Origin: Roseisolibacter agri
Lineage (GTDB): Bacteria; Gemmatimonadota; Gemmatimonadetes; Gemmatimonadales; Gemmatimonadaceae
Reading direction: 5' to 3'
Assembly (NCBI RefSeq): GCF_030159095.1
Contig: NZ_BRXS01000002.1
Location: 248,001 to 312,000, forward strand
DNA length: 64,000 nt
A program made the translations under genes and the position numbers. The notes under the pieces were generated by a model, which did no database searches, had not been told where the DNA came from, and was given only the letters and a program-made list of their open reading frames with translations. Shown here piece after piece: positions 45,470 to 54,072 of the stretch (the first letter of the stretch is position 1; every line of letters begins with the position of its first letter).

Positions 45470-47683
45470 GTGCCGACCACCCGACTCCGCCCCCTGCTCG
45501 TCGCCGCCGCGCCGGCGCTGCTGATCCTCGCGATCGGCGGGGCCAGCGGGCTCGCGCTGCGGCGTGCCGCGCGCACCGCGGGCGAGGTGCGCCACACGGA
45601 GCAGGCGCTGCGCGTCGTCGAGCGCGTGCACGCGCGCGTGGCCGACGCGGTGATCGACGCGCGCGGCTTCGCGCTCACGGGCGACTCGTCGCTGCTCGTG
45701 ACCACGACGGGCTGGCAGGCGGACGTCATCCGCGACGTCGACGCGATCGACACGCTCGTGCGGGCCGAGCCGGGCATCGCGCCGCGCGTGCGCGCCTTCC
45801 GCGCCGCGACGCTGCAGCGCATCGCGCTCACCGACTCGCTGCTGGAGGCGGTGCGCACGCGGCGCGGCCGCTTCCCCAACGCCGCGCTCACCGCACAGGT
45901 GCGCCGCGGCTCGCTCGCGATGGACTCGCTGCGCGCCGAGCTGGAGGCGCTGGAGGCGCACGTCGAGCGCACGCTCGCCGAGCGCGAGCGCGACGACGCC
46001 AGCGTGCGCGACCTGACGCTGATGCTGCTGGTGGGCGGCGTCCTGCTGGCCGCGGTGGTCGCGGTGGCGGTGCACTTCGCGCTCACGCGCCTGCTCGCCA
46101 GCGCGCGCACGCAGGCCGAGGATCTCGCGCGCACCAACGCGCGGCTGCGCGAGCAGGCGGGCGAGCTGGCCAGCCGCCGCGAGCGGCTGGAGGACCAGGC
46201 GCTCGCGCTGGAGCTGGCCAACGAGCAGCTGCGCGAGCAGGCCACGGAGCTGGAGCTGCAGACGGCGCAGCTGCAGGACCAGACGGTGGAGCTGGAGGCG
46301 GCCAACGACGCGCTGCGCGAGAGCGGGCTGCGCGACCAGCTGCTGTTCGAGCGCGCGCCGCTGCCGATGTGGATGTTCGACGCGGAGACGCTGGCGTTCC
46401 TCGCGGTGAACGACGCGGCGGTGGAGCGCTACGGCTGGTCGCGCGAGGAGTTCCTGCGCATGACCATCCGCGACATCCGCCCGCAGCACGACGTGCTGCA
46501 GGTCGAGCGGCTCGCGGCCGACCACGCGGACGGCACGACGACGCGGCGCGCGGTGCGGCACATGACGAAGGACGGCCGCCAGCTGGACGTCGTCGTCGTC
46601 TCGCACGACGCGATCCTCGGCGGGCGGCAGGTGCGCATCGTGACCGCGGAGGACGAGACCGCGCGCACCGAGGCCGAGCGCGCGCGCGCCGCGCTGGAGC
46701 GGCAGCTGCACCAGGCGCAGAAGATGGAGGCCATCGGCCGCGTGGCGAGCGGCGTCGCGCACGACTTCAACAACCTGTTGACGATCGTGCGCGTGAACCT
46801 CGACGCGACGCTCGAGGAGCTGCCCGCGGACCATCCGCTGCGCGTCGAGCTCACCGAGGCGGGCGACGCGGTGACGCGCGCGACGTCGCTGACGCGGCAG
46901 CTGCTCACCATCGGCCGGCAGCAGCGCGTCGACCGGCGCGCGGTGGACCTCAACCAGGTGGTGCGCGACGCCGAGCGGCTGCTGCGCCGGCTGGCGGGCG
47001 ACCGCGTGCGCCTGGAGACGCGGCTGAGCGAGACGCCGCTGGTGGTCGACGCCGACGTCGGGCAGCTGGAGCAGGTGATGATGAACCTCGCCGTCAACGC
47101 GCGCGACGCGATGCCGACGGGCGGCACGCTCAGCATCGCGACCGAGCGGCGGCGCGCCAGCGCGCCTGGCGTCGAGGAGGCGGAGCCGCGCAGCTGGGCG
47201 GTGCTGACGGTGCGCGACACGGGCGTCGGCATGGACACCGCCACGCGCGAGCGCATCTTCGAGCCGTTCTTCACCACCAAGACGCCCGTGCACGGCGCGT
47301 CCGCGGCGTCCGGCACGGGGCTCGGCCTCGCGACGGCGTTCAGCATCGTCGACGAGGGCGGCGGCTTCATCGCCGTCGACAGCGCGCCGGGCGCGGGCGC
47401 GCGCTTCGAGGTGCACCTGCGCCTCGTCGAGGACGAGGTGGCGCCGTCGCCGGTGACGCGCGCGGACCTGCCGGACGTCGAGCCGGTCGTGGCGCCGGTC
47501 GTGGCGCCGGTCGTGGCGCCGGTCGTGGCGCCGGTCGCCACCAACGGCGGGCCGCCCGCGCCGTACGCCGGCCCGCGCGCCGACGCGCCGCGGCGTGCGC
47601 CCGCGCGCACCGGTCCCGTCGCGCCCGTGGCACCACCGGCGCCGCGTCCGCCCGCCGTTTCCGGGGATCTGGCCGCGCAATAG
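45470..47683 (+). CDS. CHASE3-PAS sensor histidine kinase (HisKA_4/NtrB-like)
   Basis: A 737-residue membrane kinase. The first helix (A-A-P-A-L-L-I-L-A-I-G-G-A-S) and second (L-M-L-L-V-G-G-V-L-L-A-A-V-V) frame a periplasmic CHASE3-like domain of about 150 residues. A long coiled coil of E-Q-L-R-E-Q-A-T-E-L type follows, then a PAS domain. The phospho-acceptor is in G-V-A-H-D-F-N-N-L-L, as in NtrB/HisKA_4 kinases, and the ATPase has N-L-A-V-N-A-R-D and G-T-G-L-G-L-A. The last 100 residues are Pro/Val/Ala repeats coded by a 12-bp tandem repeat, where related proteins often have a receiver. The start is GTG. Confidence 0.88.
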   Translation: MPTTRLRPLLVAAAPALLILAIGGASGLALRRAARTAGEVRHTEQALRVVERVHARVADAVIDARGFALTGDSSLLVTTTGWQADVIRDVDAIDTLVRAEPGIAPRVRAFRAATLQRIALTDSLLEAVRTRRGRFPNAALTAQVRRGSLAMDSLRAELEALEAHVERTLAERERDDASVRDLTLMLLVGGVLLAAVVAVAVHFALTRLLASARTQAEDLARTNARLREQAGELASRRERLEDQALALELANEQLREQATELELQTAQLQDQTVELEAANDALRESGLRDQLLFERAPLPMWMFDAETLAFLAVNDAAVERYGWSREEFLRMTIRDIRPQHDVLQVERLAADHADGTTTRRAVRHMTKDGRQLDVVVVSHDAILGGRQVRIVTAEDETARTEAERARAALERQLHQAQKMEAIGRVASGVAHDFNNLLTIVRVNLDATLEELPADHPLRVELTEAGDAVTRATSLTRQLLTIGRQQRVDRRAVDLNQVVRDAERLLRRLAGDRVRLETRLSETPLVVDADVGQLEQVMMNLAVNARDAMPTGGTLSIATERRRASAPGVEEAEPRSWAVLTVRDTGVGMDTATRERIFEPFFTTKTPVHGASAASGTGLGLATAFSIVDEGGGFIAVDSAPGAGARFEVHLRLVEDEVAPSPVTRADLPDVEPVVAPVVAPVVAPVVAPVATNGGPPAPYAGPRADAPRRAPARTGPVAPVAPPAPRPPAVSGDLAAQ

Positions 47684-47693
47684 AATTGCGGAC

Positions 47694-48662
47694 ATGAGCC
47701 GCCCGCGCCGCGTCCGTCGCACTCTCCTCGCGGTCGTCGCCGCGCTCGCGCTGCTGCCCGCCGCGCCGGCGCGCGCGTGGGACGACGTCGGCCACATGAC
47801 CGTGGCGTCGATCGCGTGGCGGCGGCTGTCGCCCGCGGCGCGCGCCCGCGCGGTGGCGCTCCTGCGCGCGGCGCCCAGCGATGCGGGGCTGGCGCAGCTC
47901 CGCCCGAACAGCGGCGGGCCCGAGGCGCGCGACCGCGCGCTCTTCGTGCGCGCGGCGACGTGGCCCGACGTCGTGAAGAACCGCCGCGACATGGCGCGCG
48001 TGCGCCGCTACAGCCGCTCGCACTGGCACTACGACGACCACTACTGGCGCACCGACGCGGCGGGCCGTCCGGTCGCGGTCCCCGAGCTGCAGGCGCAGCC
48101 CGAGAACGCGGCCGAGCGGATCGTGGCGCTCACCGCGGCGCTGCGCGACGCGCGCCGGTCGGATGCCGAGCGCGCGATCGACCTCGCGTGGGTGCTCCAT
48201 CTCGTGGGCGACATCCACCAGCCGCTGCACGCGAGCTCGCGCGTCACGGACCGCTCGCCCGAGGGCGACCGCGGCGGCAACGACGTGCGCATCGGGAGCA
48301 CGAACCTGCACGCGCTGTGGGACAACGCGCTCGACCGCTCGCCGGGCCGGCAGCCGGGGCGCCGCGGCGGCCGCCCGCAGGGCGAGGACGCGAAGCTCGC
48401 GCGCGCCGACGAGTGGGCCTCGCGCCTGCCCGGCTCGTATCCGGACGCGCGCTGGGCGGCGTGGATCGCCGACACGGTGCCGGAGCGCTGGGCCGTCGAG
48501 AGCCTGATCCTCGCGCAGCGCGACGTGTATCCGGGCGTCGTGGACAGCATGCCGCTCACGCCGGACTACCAGGCGCAGGTGCGCCGCGTGTCGGACCCGC
48601 AGGTGACGCTCGCAGGCTACCGGCTGGCGGCGCTGCTGGAGCGTGTGCTGGTCTCCAGGTGA
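47694..48662 (+). CDS. Secreted S1/P1-type nuclease
   Basis: The 322-residue product is exported (signal ending A-R-A|W). The mature N-terminal Trp29 is the zinc-binding residue 1 of S1/P1 nucleases. Other zinc ligands follow: G-H-M at 33-35, H-W-H-Y-D-D-H, H-L-V-G-D-I-H-Q-P-L-H, and G-G-N-D..N-L-H-A-L-W-D. The family needs three zinc ions and cleaves single-stranded DNA/RNA and 3'-nucleotides. It starts 10 bases after the kinase stop, so it may be transcribed with it. A role in extracellular nucleic acid use is likely. Confidence 0.92.
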   Translation: MSRPRRVRRTLLAVVAALALLPAAPARAWDDVGHMTVASIAWRRLSPAARARAVALLRAAPSDAGLAQLRPNSGGPEARDRALFVRAATWPDVVKNRRDMARVRRYSRSHWHYDDHYWRTDAAGRPVAVPELQAQPENAAERIVALTAALRDARRSDAERAIDLAWVLHLVGDIHQPLHASSRVTDRSPEGDRGGNDVRIGSTNLHALWDNALDRSPGRQPGRRGGRPQGEDAKLARADEWASRLPGSYPDARWAAWIADTVPERWAVESLILAQRDVYPGVVDSMPLTPDYQAQVRRVSDPQVTLAGYRLAALLERVLVSR

Positions 48663-48714
48663 GCACCAGGTGAGCATCAGGTGACGCGCCGCGCCGCGCG
48701 CGGGTAGCACGGGC

Positions 48715-49152
48715 ATGCGACACACCCTCACCTCCGTCCTGGGCGCGCTCGCGCTGGGCGCGCTCGCCGCCTGCGGCGACGGCGACGCGCTGACGCCCAC
48801 CGACAGCGCCGGCGCCGACGTGGACCGCGGCGGCGGCATCTGGGCCGGCAACGTCGCCGTGGAGTCCGCCCCCGGTGCGGTCGTCCTCGGCAACAACACG
48901 ACGCGGCCCGTGGGCTACGCGGTCTATGGCCGCGAGTGGGTCGCGGCCGCGCTCTGGGGACCGTGCGTGCAGCGCACCGGCTGCCCCACGCTCGCGGTGG
49001 CGGAGCGGAAGACGGTCCGCGCGTCGGAGATCCCGGGCATCGACGCGACCCGCCGCGAGGTCGTCGTGTACTGGTGGCACCTCGTCGACGACCGCAACGG
49101 GGGCCTCAAGCCGGACAGCATCCGGAGCGTCGTCGCGCGCGTCGGGAACTGA
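48715..49152 (+). CDS. Putative lipoprotein
   Basis: A 145-residue lipoprotein (G-A-L-A-A-C, Cys near 20). The mature part reads like a small beta-sandwich: V-V-L-G-N-N-T-T-R-P-V-G-Y-A-V-Y, then C-V-Q-R-T-G-C (a Cys pair) and R-R-E-V-V-V-Y-W-W-H-L-V-D, typical of exported Ig-like proteins of this phylum. No defined family. Element B2 follows. Confidence 0.6.
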   Translation: MRHTLTSVLGALALGALAACGDGDALTPTDSAGADVDRGGGIWAGNVAVESAPGAVVLGNNTTRPVGYAVYGREWVAAALWGPCVQRTGCPTLAVAERKTVRASEIPGIDATRREVVVYWWHLVDDRNGGLKPDSIRSVVARVGN

Positions 49153-49167
49153 GTCGGCGGCGTGCTC

Positions 49168-49337
49168 GCGCCGGACCCGAACTGCATTGGACAGGATTAC
49201 AACGGATTCGACGGACAAGAGCCGGATTACGCTCCCCGTGGCGCAAGGGACGTCGCACCACACGGGAGGTAATCCGGCTCTGGTCCGTTCAATCCGTCTA
49301 ATCCTGTCTAATGCAGTTCGCCGTTTGGGTCCGGCGC
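49168..49337. repeat. Palindromic element B2 with outer shell
   Basis: The inner palindrome 49191-49308 has ACAGGATTAC..GGATTCGAC..GCCGGATTAC on the left and GTAATCCGGC..CAATCCG..AATCCTGT on the right. The core is GCTCCCCGTGGCGCAAG with CGTCGCACCACACGGGAGG. The outer shell is GCGCCGGACCCGAACTGCAT / ATGCAGTTCG..GGTCCGGCGC, complete and near perfect. It fills the gap between two convergent genes. Confidence 0.92.
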
Positions 49338-49341
49338 AGCG

Positions 49342-49806
49342 TCAGCCCTTCCGCGCCGCCGCGACGAGCGCCTCCAGCCGCTGGATCGGCACCGCGCCCA
49401 CCTCGCGCCCCGCCTCGCGCCCGCCCACGAACACGGCGAGCGTCGGGATGCTGCGGATGCCGAAGCGCTGGCTGACGTTCGGCGCGCGGTCCGTGTCGAC
49501 CTTCGCCACCAGCACGCTCCCCGCGCTGCGCTTCGCGTACGCGTCCAGCTGCGGCGCCATCGCGCGGCAGGGGCCGCACCAGTCGGCGTAGAAGTCCACC
49601 AGCACCGGCACCGGGCTGTCCGCCATCACCCGATCGAAGTCCGCGTCGCCCACCGGCACCGGATGGTCGAGCGCCAGCGGCGCCTGGCACTTCGCGCAGC
49701 GCGGGCCGTCCGCGATCCGCGACAGGTCCACGCGGTTGAGGGTGCGGCACTGCGCGCAGGGAATGGTGGCCTTGGTGGCGCTCGAGGCGGCGGTCGGGGC
49801 GGTCAT
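49342..49806 (-). CDS. trxC: Thioredoxin 2 (zinc-binding thioredoxin)
   Basis: A 154-residue cytoplasmic thioredoxin. An N-terminal zinc module has C-A-Q-C and C-A-K-C (about residues 17-40). The thioredoxin domain follows with W-C-G-P-C in V-D-F-Y-A-D-W-C-G-P-C-R, then I-R-S-I-P-T-L-A-V-F with the cis-Pro. It reduces protein disulfides and helps under oxidative stress. GGAG lies 6 bases before the ATG. It is divergent from the TsdA-like cytochrome gene, 87 bases away. Confidence 0.92.
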   Translation of the reverse strand: MTAPTAASSATKATIPCAQCRTLNRVDLSRIADGPRCAKCQAPLALDHPVPVGDADFDRVMADSPVPVLVDFYADWCGPCRAMAPQLDAYAKRSAGSVLVAKVDTDRAPNVSQRFGIRSIPTLAVFVGGREAGREVGAVPIQRLEALVAAARKG

Positions 49807-49893
49807 GACGGGCTCCGGTGGAGACGGGCGACGGTGGAGCGATCACCGTACCACGACGTGCGCCGCGGCGCGACCGGCGTTAGCGTGGGGCCC

Positions 49894-50907
49894 ATGCGCC
49901 CCGCCCCCGCCCGCCCGCTCGCGCTCGCCGCGACGTGCGCTCTGCTCGCCGCCTGCGAGCGCCCCGACGCGCGGGCCGACGCGCCGCCGGCCGCCGCGGC
50001 TGCTGCCCCGGTCACCGCCACCGCGGCCTTCGACCCCGCGGCCTGGCGGCCCCCCACGGACGCCGAGATCCCCGCGGACTCGCTCGGGGCCAGCATCCGG
50101 CGCGGATGGGCGCTCGTGCGCGACACGCCCGACAGCCTCCCGCACTACGCCCCGGGCCGCATCGCCTGCACCAACTGCCACCTCGACGGCGGACGCGCGC
50201 CCGGCACCGCGCCCATGGCCGGCGCGTTCGCGCGCTACCCCAAGTACCTCGCACGCAGCGGCACCGTGATCGGCCTCGCCGACCGCGTGAACTACTGCTT
50301 CACCCGCTCGCTCGCCGGGCGCCGCCTGCCGCACGAGAGCCGCGAGATGGAGGACATCGTCGCCTACCTCGCCTTCCTCTCGCGCGGCGTCCCCGTGGGC
50401 GCCGGCCATCTCCTTCCGGGCGCCGACGGCCAGCCGAAGATCCCCGGCGGCGACGCGCTCGCCCGGTCACTCCCCGGCGACTCGGCCCGCGGCGCGGCCG
50501 TGTACGCCGAGCGGTGCGTGGCCTGCCACGGCGCCGACGGCGCGGGGCGCGTCTACGAGAACGGCGGCCGCGTCCCGGCGCTCTGGGGCCCGCGGTCGTA
50601 CGCGGTCGGCGCGTCGATGGCCCGCCAGGAGCGCGCCGCCGCCTTCATCTGGCACAACATGCCGCTCGGCCAGCCGCGCTCGCTGACCCCCGAGCAGGCG
50701 TACGACGTCGCCGCCTACGTCAACGCGCACCCGCGCCCCGACTCGCCCGGCAAGGCCGACGACTGGTCGAACGGCGGCGCGCCCGCCGACGTCCCGTACG
50801 CGCTGCGCTCGGGGCACGCGGGCTTCCGCCCGCCGCCGCTCCTCCCGCGCACGGGCGCCGACGCCATCGTGCCCGTGCCACCGCGCGCACCCGCCGCGCG
50901 GCGCTGA
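49894..50907 (+). CDS. TsdA-like di-haem cytochrome c lipoprotein
   Basis: The 337-residue product has a lipobox (L-L-A-A-C, Cys21) and two haem c sites, C-T-N-C-H (92-96) and C-V-A-C-H (208-212). Between them N-Y-C-F-T-R-S-L-A-G (Cys135) matches the conserved Cys that binds active-site haem iron in thiosulfate dehydrogenase TsdA, and P-K-Y-L-A-R-S-G fits too. TsdA joins two thiosulfates to tetrathionate, or the reverse. Activity is inferred. It is anchored to the membrane on the periplasmic side. It is divergent from the thioredoxin gene. Confidence 0.8.
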   Translation: MRPAPARPLALAATCALLAACERPDARADAPPAAAAAAPVTATAAFDPAAWRPPTDAEIPADSLGASIRRGWALVRDTPDSLPHYAPGRIACTNCHLDGGRAPGTAPMAGAFARYPKYLARSGTVIGLADRVNYCFTRSLAGRRLPHESREMEDIVAYLAFLSRGVPVGAGHLLPGADGQPKIPGGDALARSLPGDSARGAAVYAERCVACHGADGAGRVYENGGRVPALWGPRSYAVGASMARQERAAAFIWHNMPLGQPRSLTPEQAYDVAAYVNAHPRPDSPGKADDWSNGGAPADVPYALRSGHAGFRPPPLLPRTGADAIVPVPPRAPAARR

Positions 50908-50968
50908 CCGTCCGATGGCGTGGGCGCCTAGTGCGTGTGCGCAAACGTCACGGCATGAGGGAGACCCG

Positions 50969-51616
50969 TCATCGCTCCGCGGTGCTCCGGGCGCGGCGAG
51001 AGGCCGCGCGGCGCCGGCGACGGGTCGCGACGCCAGCGACGGCCGCCAGACCCGTAGCCAGGAGCGCCCAGGTGCCGGGCTCGGGCACGACGGCCGAGGC
51101 CACGAGCACGAGTGAGGCGTTGTCCACGACGATCCCGCTCTGGCCGAACCGGTCCGCACCCGCGGGGGTGAAGTCTTCGACGCCGAAACGCACCACCGTG
51201 CTCGGACCCGTCGCCGTGAACGCGCGCGTCACGACGCAGGGCGTGAGCACGAGACAGTCGAAGGTGGTGCGCTGCTCGCCGGCCTCGAGGAAGAAGACGA
51301 ACGGCGCCCCCGGCGCCTTCGTCCCGGTGGTGATCGAGGCGAGGTAGCTCGCGCCGGGCAGGGTTGCGGCCGTCTGCGACAGCGACGCCACACCAGGCCC
51401 CGTACCCGGCGTGCCGAACAGGGCACATGTCACACCGAGCGGGCAGCCGGTCGTGGCCGCGACGATATAGCCCGGCGATGCGAAGACCGTGTACCCGGCG
51501 AGGCCGCTGTCGAAGCCGCCGTTGACCAGCAGGTTGGGCCCAGTCTGCCCGACGACGGGACGCGGAAGGAGGGCGACGGCGAGGGCGGCGGCTGCTGCGA
51601 GGTGGCGGACACGCAC
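50969..51616 (-). CDS. PEP-CTERM anchor protein
   Basis: A 215-residue secreted protein: signal peptide, N-terminal N-L-L-V-N-G-G-F-D-S-G-L (a carbohydrate-binding-like strand start), and a C-terminal V-P-E-P-G-T-W-A-L-L-A-T-G-L-A-A-V followed by Arg repeats. This tripartite PEP-CTERM tail is cut by an exosortase and handled with exopolysaccharide export; no exosortase is in the window. The GTG at 51616 has GGAGG 5 bases upstream. Four Cys suggest two disulfides. Confidence 0.88.
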   Translation of the reverse strand: MRVRHLAAAAALAVALLPRPVVGQTGPNLLVNGGFDSGLAGYTVFASPGYIVAATTGCPLGVTCALFGTPGTGPGVASLSQTAATLPGASYLASITTGTKAPGAPFVFFLEAGEQRTTFDCLVLTPCVVTRAFTATGPSTVVRFGVEDFTPAGADRFGQSGIVVDNASLVLVASAVVPEPGTWALLATGLAAVAGVATRRRRRAASRRARSTAER

Positions 51617-51804
51617 GAGTACCTCCGGATGCGGAGTGAGCCTGCCAAAGGCCGAGGCGATGCCCGCCGCAAGAACTACGCGTGCGAAGCGCGGGGAGCG
51701 TTGGGGGCGCCGAGCGCTCTCCCGGGAGCGGCGCGGGATCGACCGAGGTCCGAGCGCCGGGCGCAGCACCGAGCACCGAGCAGGCGCCACCTGGCGCACA
51801 CGCC

Positions 51805-52395
51805 CTAGCCGCCGGCGGCCAGCGCGCGCGAGGCGGGGAAGCCGACCGACTGGCGCACCCGCCACGCCTGCGCGAGGTGCCGCTGCTGGTGCGCGAGCAG
51901 CATCTCGAAGGCCTCGCCCAGCCGCAGCGTCAGCACCCGCGACAGCGGCGACTCGATGCGCAGCGCGCGCAGGTCGGTGCCGTGCGCATCCTCGATCAGC
52001 GCGCGCAGCTCGCGTTGCTGCGCCAGCAGCCGCGGGCACGCGTCCAGCCGGCCCGGCGGCGGCACGAACGGCCCGCGCGCCCGCACCGCACGCCCGTGCG
52101 GCCCCGCCGCCCGCACGAACAGCCGCCCGAACCAGGTCGGCGCCCAGCGCGCGTCGTCCAGCGCAGCGTCGCGCGTCGCGGTCGCCAGCACGGCGCGGAT
52201 CCGCGGATGATAGACGACGCCCGTCGCGATCAGGTGCTCCAGGCAGTCGGCCACGCTCCACCGCTCCGGGCTCGGGCGCCATAGCAGCCGCGCCGCGTCG
52301 AGGTCGGCCACCACGCGCACCGCCTCGGCCGCGTTGGCGTCGGCCAGCGCGGCCAGTCGGGCCAGGTGCTCGCGGTTGGTGGACGGCGGGGACAC
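51805..52395 (-). CDS. DinB-superfamily protein
   Basis: The 196-residue product is a DinB_2-type four-helix protein. Helix 2 has W-S-V-A-D-C-L-E-H-L-I-A (first metal His) and a late helix has L-L-A-H-Q-Q-R-H-L-A-Q-A-W (two more His). It probably binds a metal, and may act on thiols as other members do. The gap of 67 bases to the monooxygenase gene upstream, on the same strand, suggests one transcript. The start is GTG 52395. Confidence 0.75.
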   Translation of the reverse strand: MSPPSTNREHLARLAALADANAAEAVRVVADLDAARLLWRPSPERWSVADCLEHLIATGVVYHPRIRAVLATATRDAALDDARWAPTWFGRLFVRAAGPHGRAVRARGPFVPPPGRLDACPRLLAQQRELRALIEDAHGTDLRALRIESPLSRVLTLRLGEAFEMLLAHQQRHLAQAWRVRQSVGFPASRALAAGG

Positions 52396-52462
52396 GGGCG
52401 CACGATCGACGGTCGCACCGCCGCGCGCCAGGGGCCGCCGGCGTCCGCCGGTGCGGCGCGCG

Positions 52463-53707
52463 TCAGAACGCGACCATCACGAACTCCGGCGCCACGTCCA
52501 GGTAGACCTGCCCCACGGTCTCCAGGCGCGCCTCGCCGAGGAAGCCGTGGTGCCGCACCGTCTGCGCGTCGCGCAGGCAGCGCTCCAGCCGGCTCCCCGC
52601 GTAGATCCCGGCCGTGCCGCCCATGCGGTGCATGAGGTCCGTCACCCGCGCCGCGGTCTGCACGGCGTGCGTGCCGGCGAGCATCAGGTCGGCCCTGTGG
52701 CGGAGCGTGGCGGGCTCGCCGGCGAGCGCGCGCCGCCACGCGGTCGCCAGCGCGTCGTGGAAGAGTAGCCGCGCCGCGCGCCACTGCGCCTCGCCGTCGG
52801 CCAGCGCGGCCTGCACGGTGGCGCGATGCCGCAGCGTCCGCGACGCGCCGAGCGGCGTCTTGCGGTGCGCGAGCTCGGCCAGCGCGTCGAGGGCGCCGCG
52901 CGCGATCGCGAGCGCGACGGGCACGATGAACACGCTCACCGACGTCGGCGCCGGCAGGCGGTACAGCGGCCCGTCGAACGGCGCGCGGAGGGCGACCTCC
53001 GGCGACAGCACGTAGCTGCGCGCCGTGGGCACGAAGACGTCCTCGGCCGACACGTGGGCGCTGTCCGTCCCGCGCATGCCGAGCGAGTGCCAGGTGTCGG
53101 GGATCTGGACCTCGCGCGTGCGCATCACGAGCGCGACGACCTGCGGCCCGTCGGCGGTCATGCGCGGCTGCTCGCCGTCGAACACGACGCCGGTCATCAT
53201 CACCCACGGCGCGTCGTGGATGCCGCTCGCGAGCGGGCCGCGCCCCGTGAGCCGGTAGCCGCCGGGCACCGCGACGGCGCGGTGCGGCGGGCTGAACGAC
53301 GCCGCCAGCACGAGGTCGGGCCCGTCCGCGAACAGCTCGGTCACGCCGGCGTCGGAGAAGCGCGACGTCCACCACGCGCCGGTGTTGCCGGCCTGCAGCG
53401 CCCACGCGGCCGCGCTGTCGTAGCCGGCGAGGATCTCCGCGGCGTGCGCGACGCTCACGGGGTCCGCCTCGAGCCCGCCGAGCGCGCGCGGCGTGAACAG
53501 GCGGAAGAGCCCCGCGTCGCGCAGCGCGTCGAGCACGGGGCGCGCGAGGCGCCGGTCGCGCTCCGCGTCGTCGGCGTGCGCGCGCACGATCTCCTCGATG
53601 GAGCGCGCGCGCGCGAGCAGCGACTCGTCGACCGCGGGGGGCGCGTCGAGGGCGGCGGTGTAGGCGGACGGCGCGCCCGCCGCCGTCGGCTGCTGGGAGG
53701 TCGTCAT
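52463..53707 (-). CDS. Acyl-CoA-dehydrogenase-fold flavin monooxygenase (group D)
   Basis: The 414-residue protein has the acyl-CoA dehydrogenase fold: R-D-A-G-L-F-R-L-F-T-P-R-A-L-G-G near residue 65, G-Y-R-L-T-G-R-G-P-L-A-S-G-I in the middle, W-H-S-L-G-M-R-G-T-D-S near 210, and a helical C-terminus with M-G-G-T-A-G-I-Y. The pattern G-R-G-x-x-x-S-G-I and a missing catalytic Glu fit the flavin-dependent monooxygenase side (HpaB, DszC, HsaA-like), which needs a separate flavin reductase; none is adjacent. The substrate is unknown. GGAGG lies just before the ATG. Confidence 0.82.
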   Translation of the reverse strand: MTTSQQPTAAGAPSAYTAALDAPPAVDESLLARARSIEEIVRAHADDAERDRRLARPVLDALRDAGLFRLFTPRALGGLEADPVSVAHAAEILAGYDSAAAWALQAGNTGAWWTSRFSDAGVTELFADGPDLVLAASFSPPHRAVAVPGGYRLTGRGPLASGIHDAPWVMMTGVVFDGEQPRMTADGPQVVALVMRTREVQIPDTWHSLGMRGTDSAHVSAEDVFVPTARSYVLSPEVALRAPFDGPLYRLPAPTSVSVFIVPVALAIARGALDALAELAHRKTPLGASRTLRHRATVQAALADGEAQWRAARLLFHDALATAWRRALAGEPATLRHRADLMLAGTHAVQTAARVTDLMHRMGGTAGIYAGSRLERCLRDAQTVRHHGFLGEARLETVGQVYLDVAPEFVMVAF

Positions 53708-53797
53708 GGCGGATCCTCCGTGCGGGATGTCGGCATGTCACGCGCGAAGCCCCCACGTTCGGGCGCGCCGTGCGGCGAGACAAGCTGAGCGTCCGCG

Positions 53798-53969
53798 CAC
53801 CGGACCCCTCCCGCTGTTGGGGGGATGCGGATGCTCCGGATCGGAACGGATCATTTGGATCGCTCCGCGTGGCGGCGACGTCCGATGCGCCAGTGCGGAG
53901 CGATCCGAATGATCCGTCGTGATCCGAAGCATCCGCATTCCTCCAAAGAGAAAAGAGGTCCGGCGCGCC
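53798..53969. repeat. Palindromic element C2 with outer shell
   Basis: The inner palindrome, about 53818-53946, has GGGGATGCGGATGCTCCGG on the left and its inverted GATCCGAAGCATCCGCATTCC. The core is GATCGCTCCGCGTGGCGGCG with CAGTGCGGAGCGATC. The outer shell is CACCGGACCCC / GAGGTCCGGCGCGCC. It ends only 5 bases before the -35 box of the metX promoter. Confidence 0.88.
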
Positions 53970-53974
53970 GCCGC

Positions 53975-54004
53975 TTGACGCGGGCCGCCGGAAGCGGATA
54001 TGCT
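53975..54004 (+). promoter_or_regulatory. Sigma-70 promoter of metX
   Basis: TTGACG at 53975-53980 and TATGCT at 53999-54004, separated by 18 bases. Transcription would start near 54011, placing the SAM-II aptamer at the very 5' end of the RNA. It sits right of element C2. Confidence 0.75.
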
Positions 54005-54020
54005 CCGACCACAATCGAAA

Positions 54021-54072
54021 CCGTGGTGATTTGCCGCCTATTGCCGCCACGTTAAACAAGGAGCTAAAACGC
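54021..54072 (+). promoter_or_regulatory. SAM-II (SAM_alpha) riboswitch
   Basis: This RNA binds S-adenosylmethionine and lowers methionine synthesis when SAM is high. Every conserved block of the SAM-II consensus is here in order: GTGGTGATTTG (54023-54033), CCACGTTAAACAAG (54047-54060) and GCTAAA (54063-54068). CGTGG (54022-54026) pairs with CCACG (54047-54051) as stem P1, and the A-rich 3' part forms the pseudoknot with the loop. It lies in the leader of metX, its usual target. SAM-II was defined mainly in Alphaproteobacteria, so its presence in this genome background is noteworthy. Confidence 0.93.
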
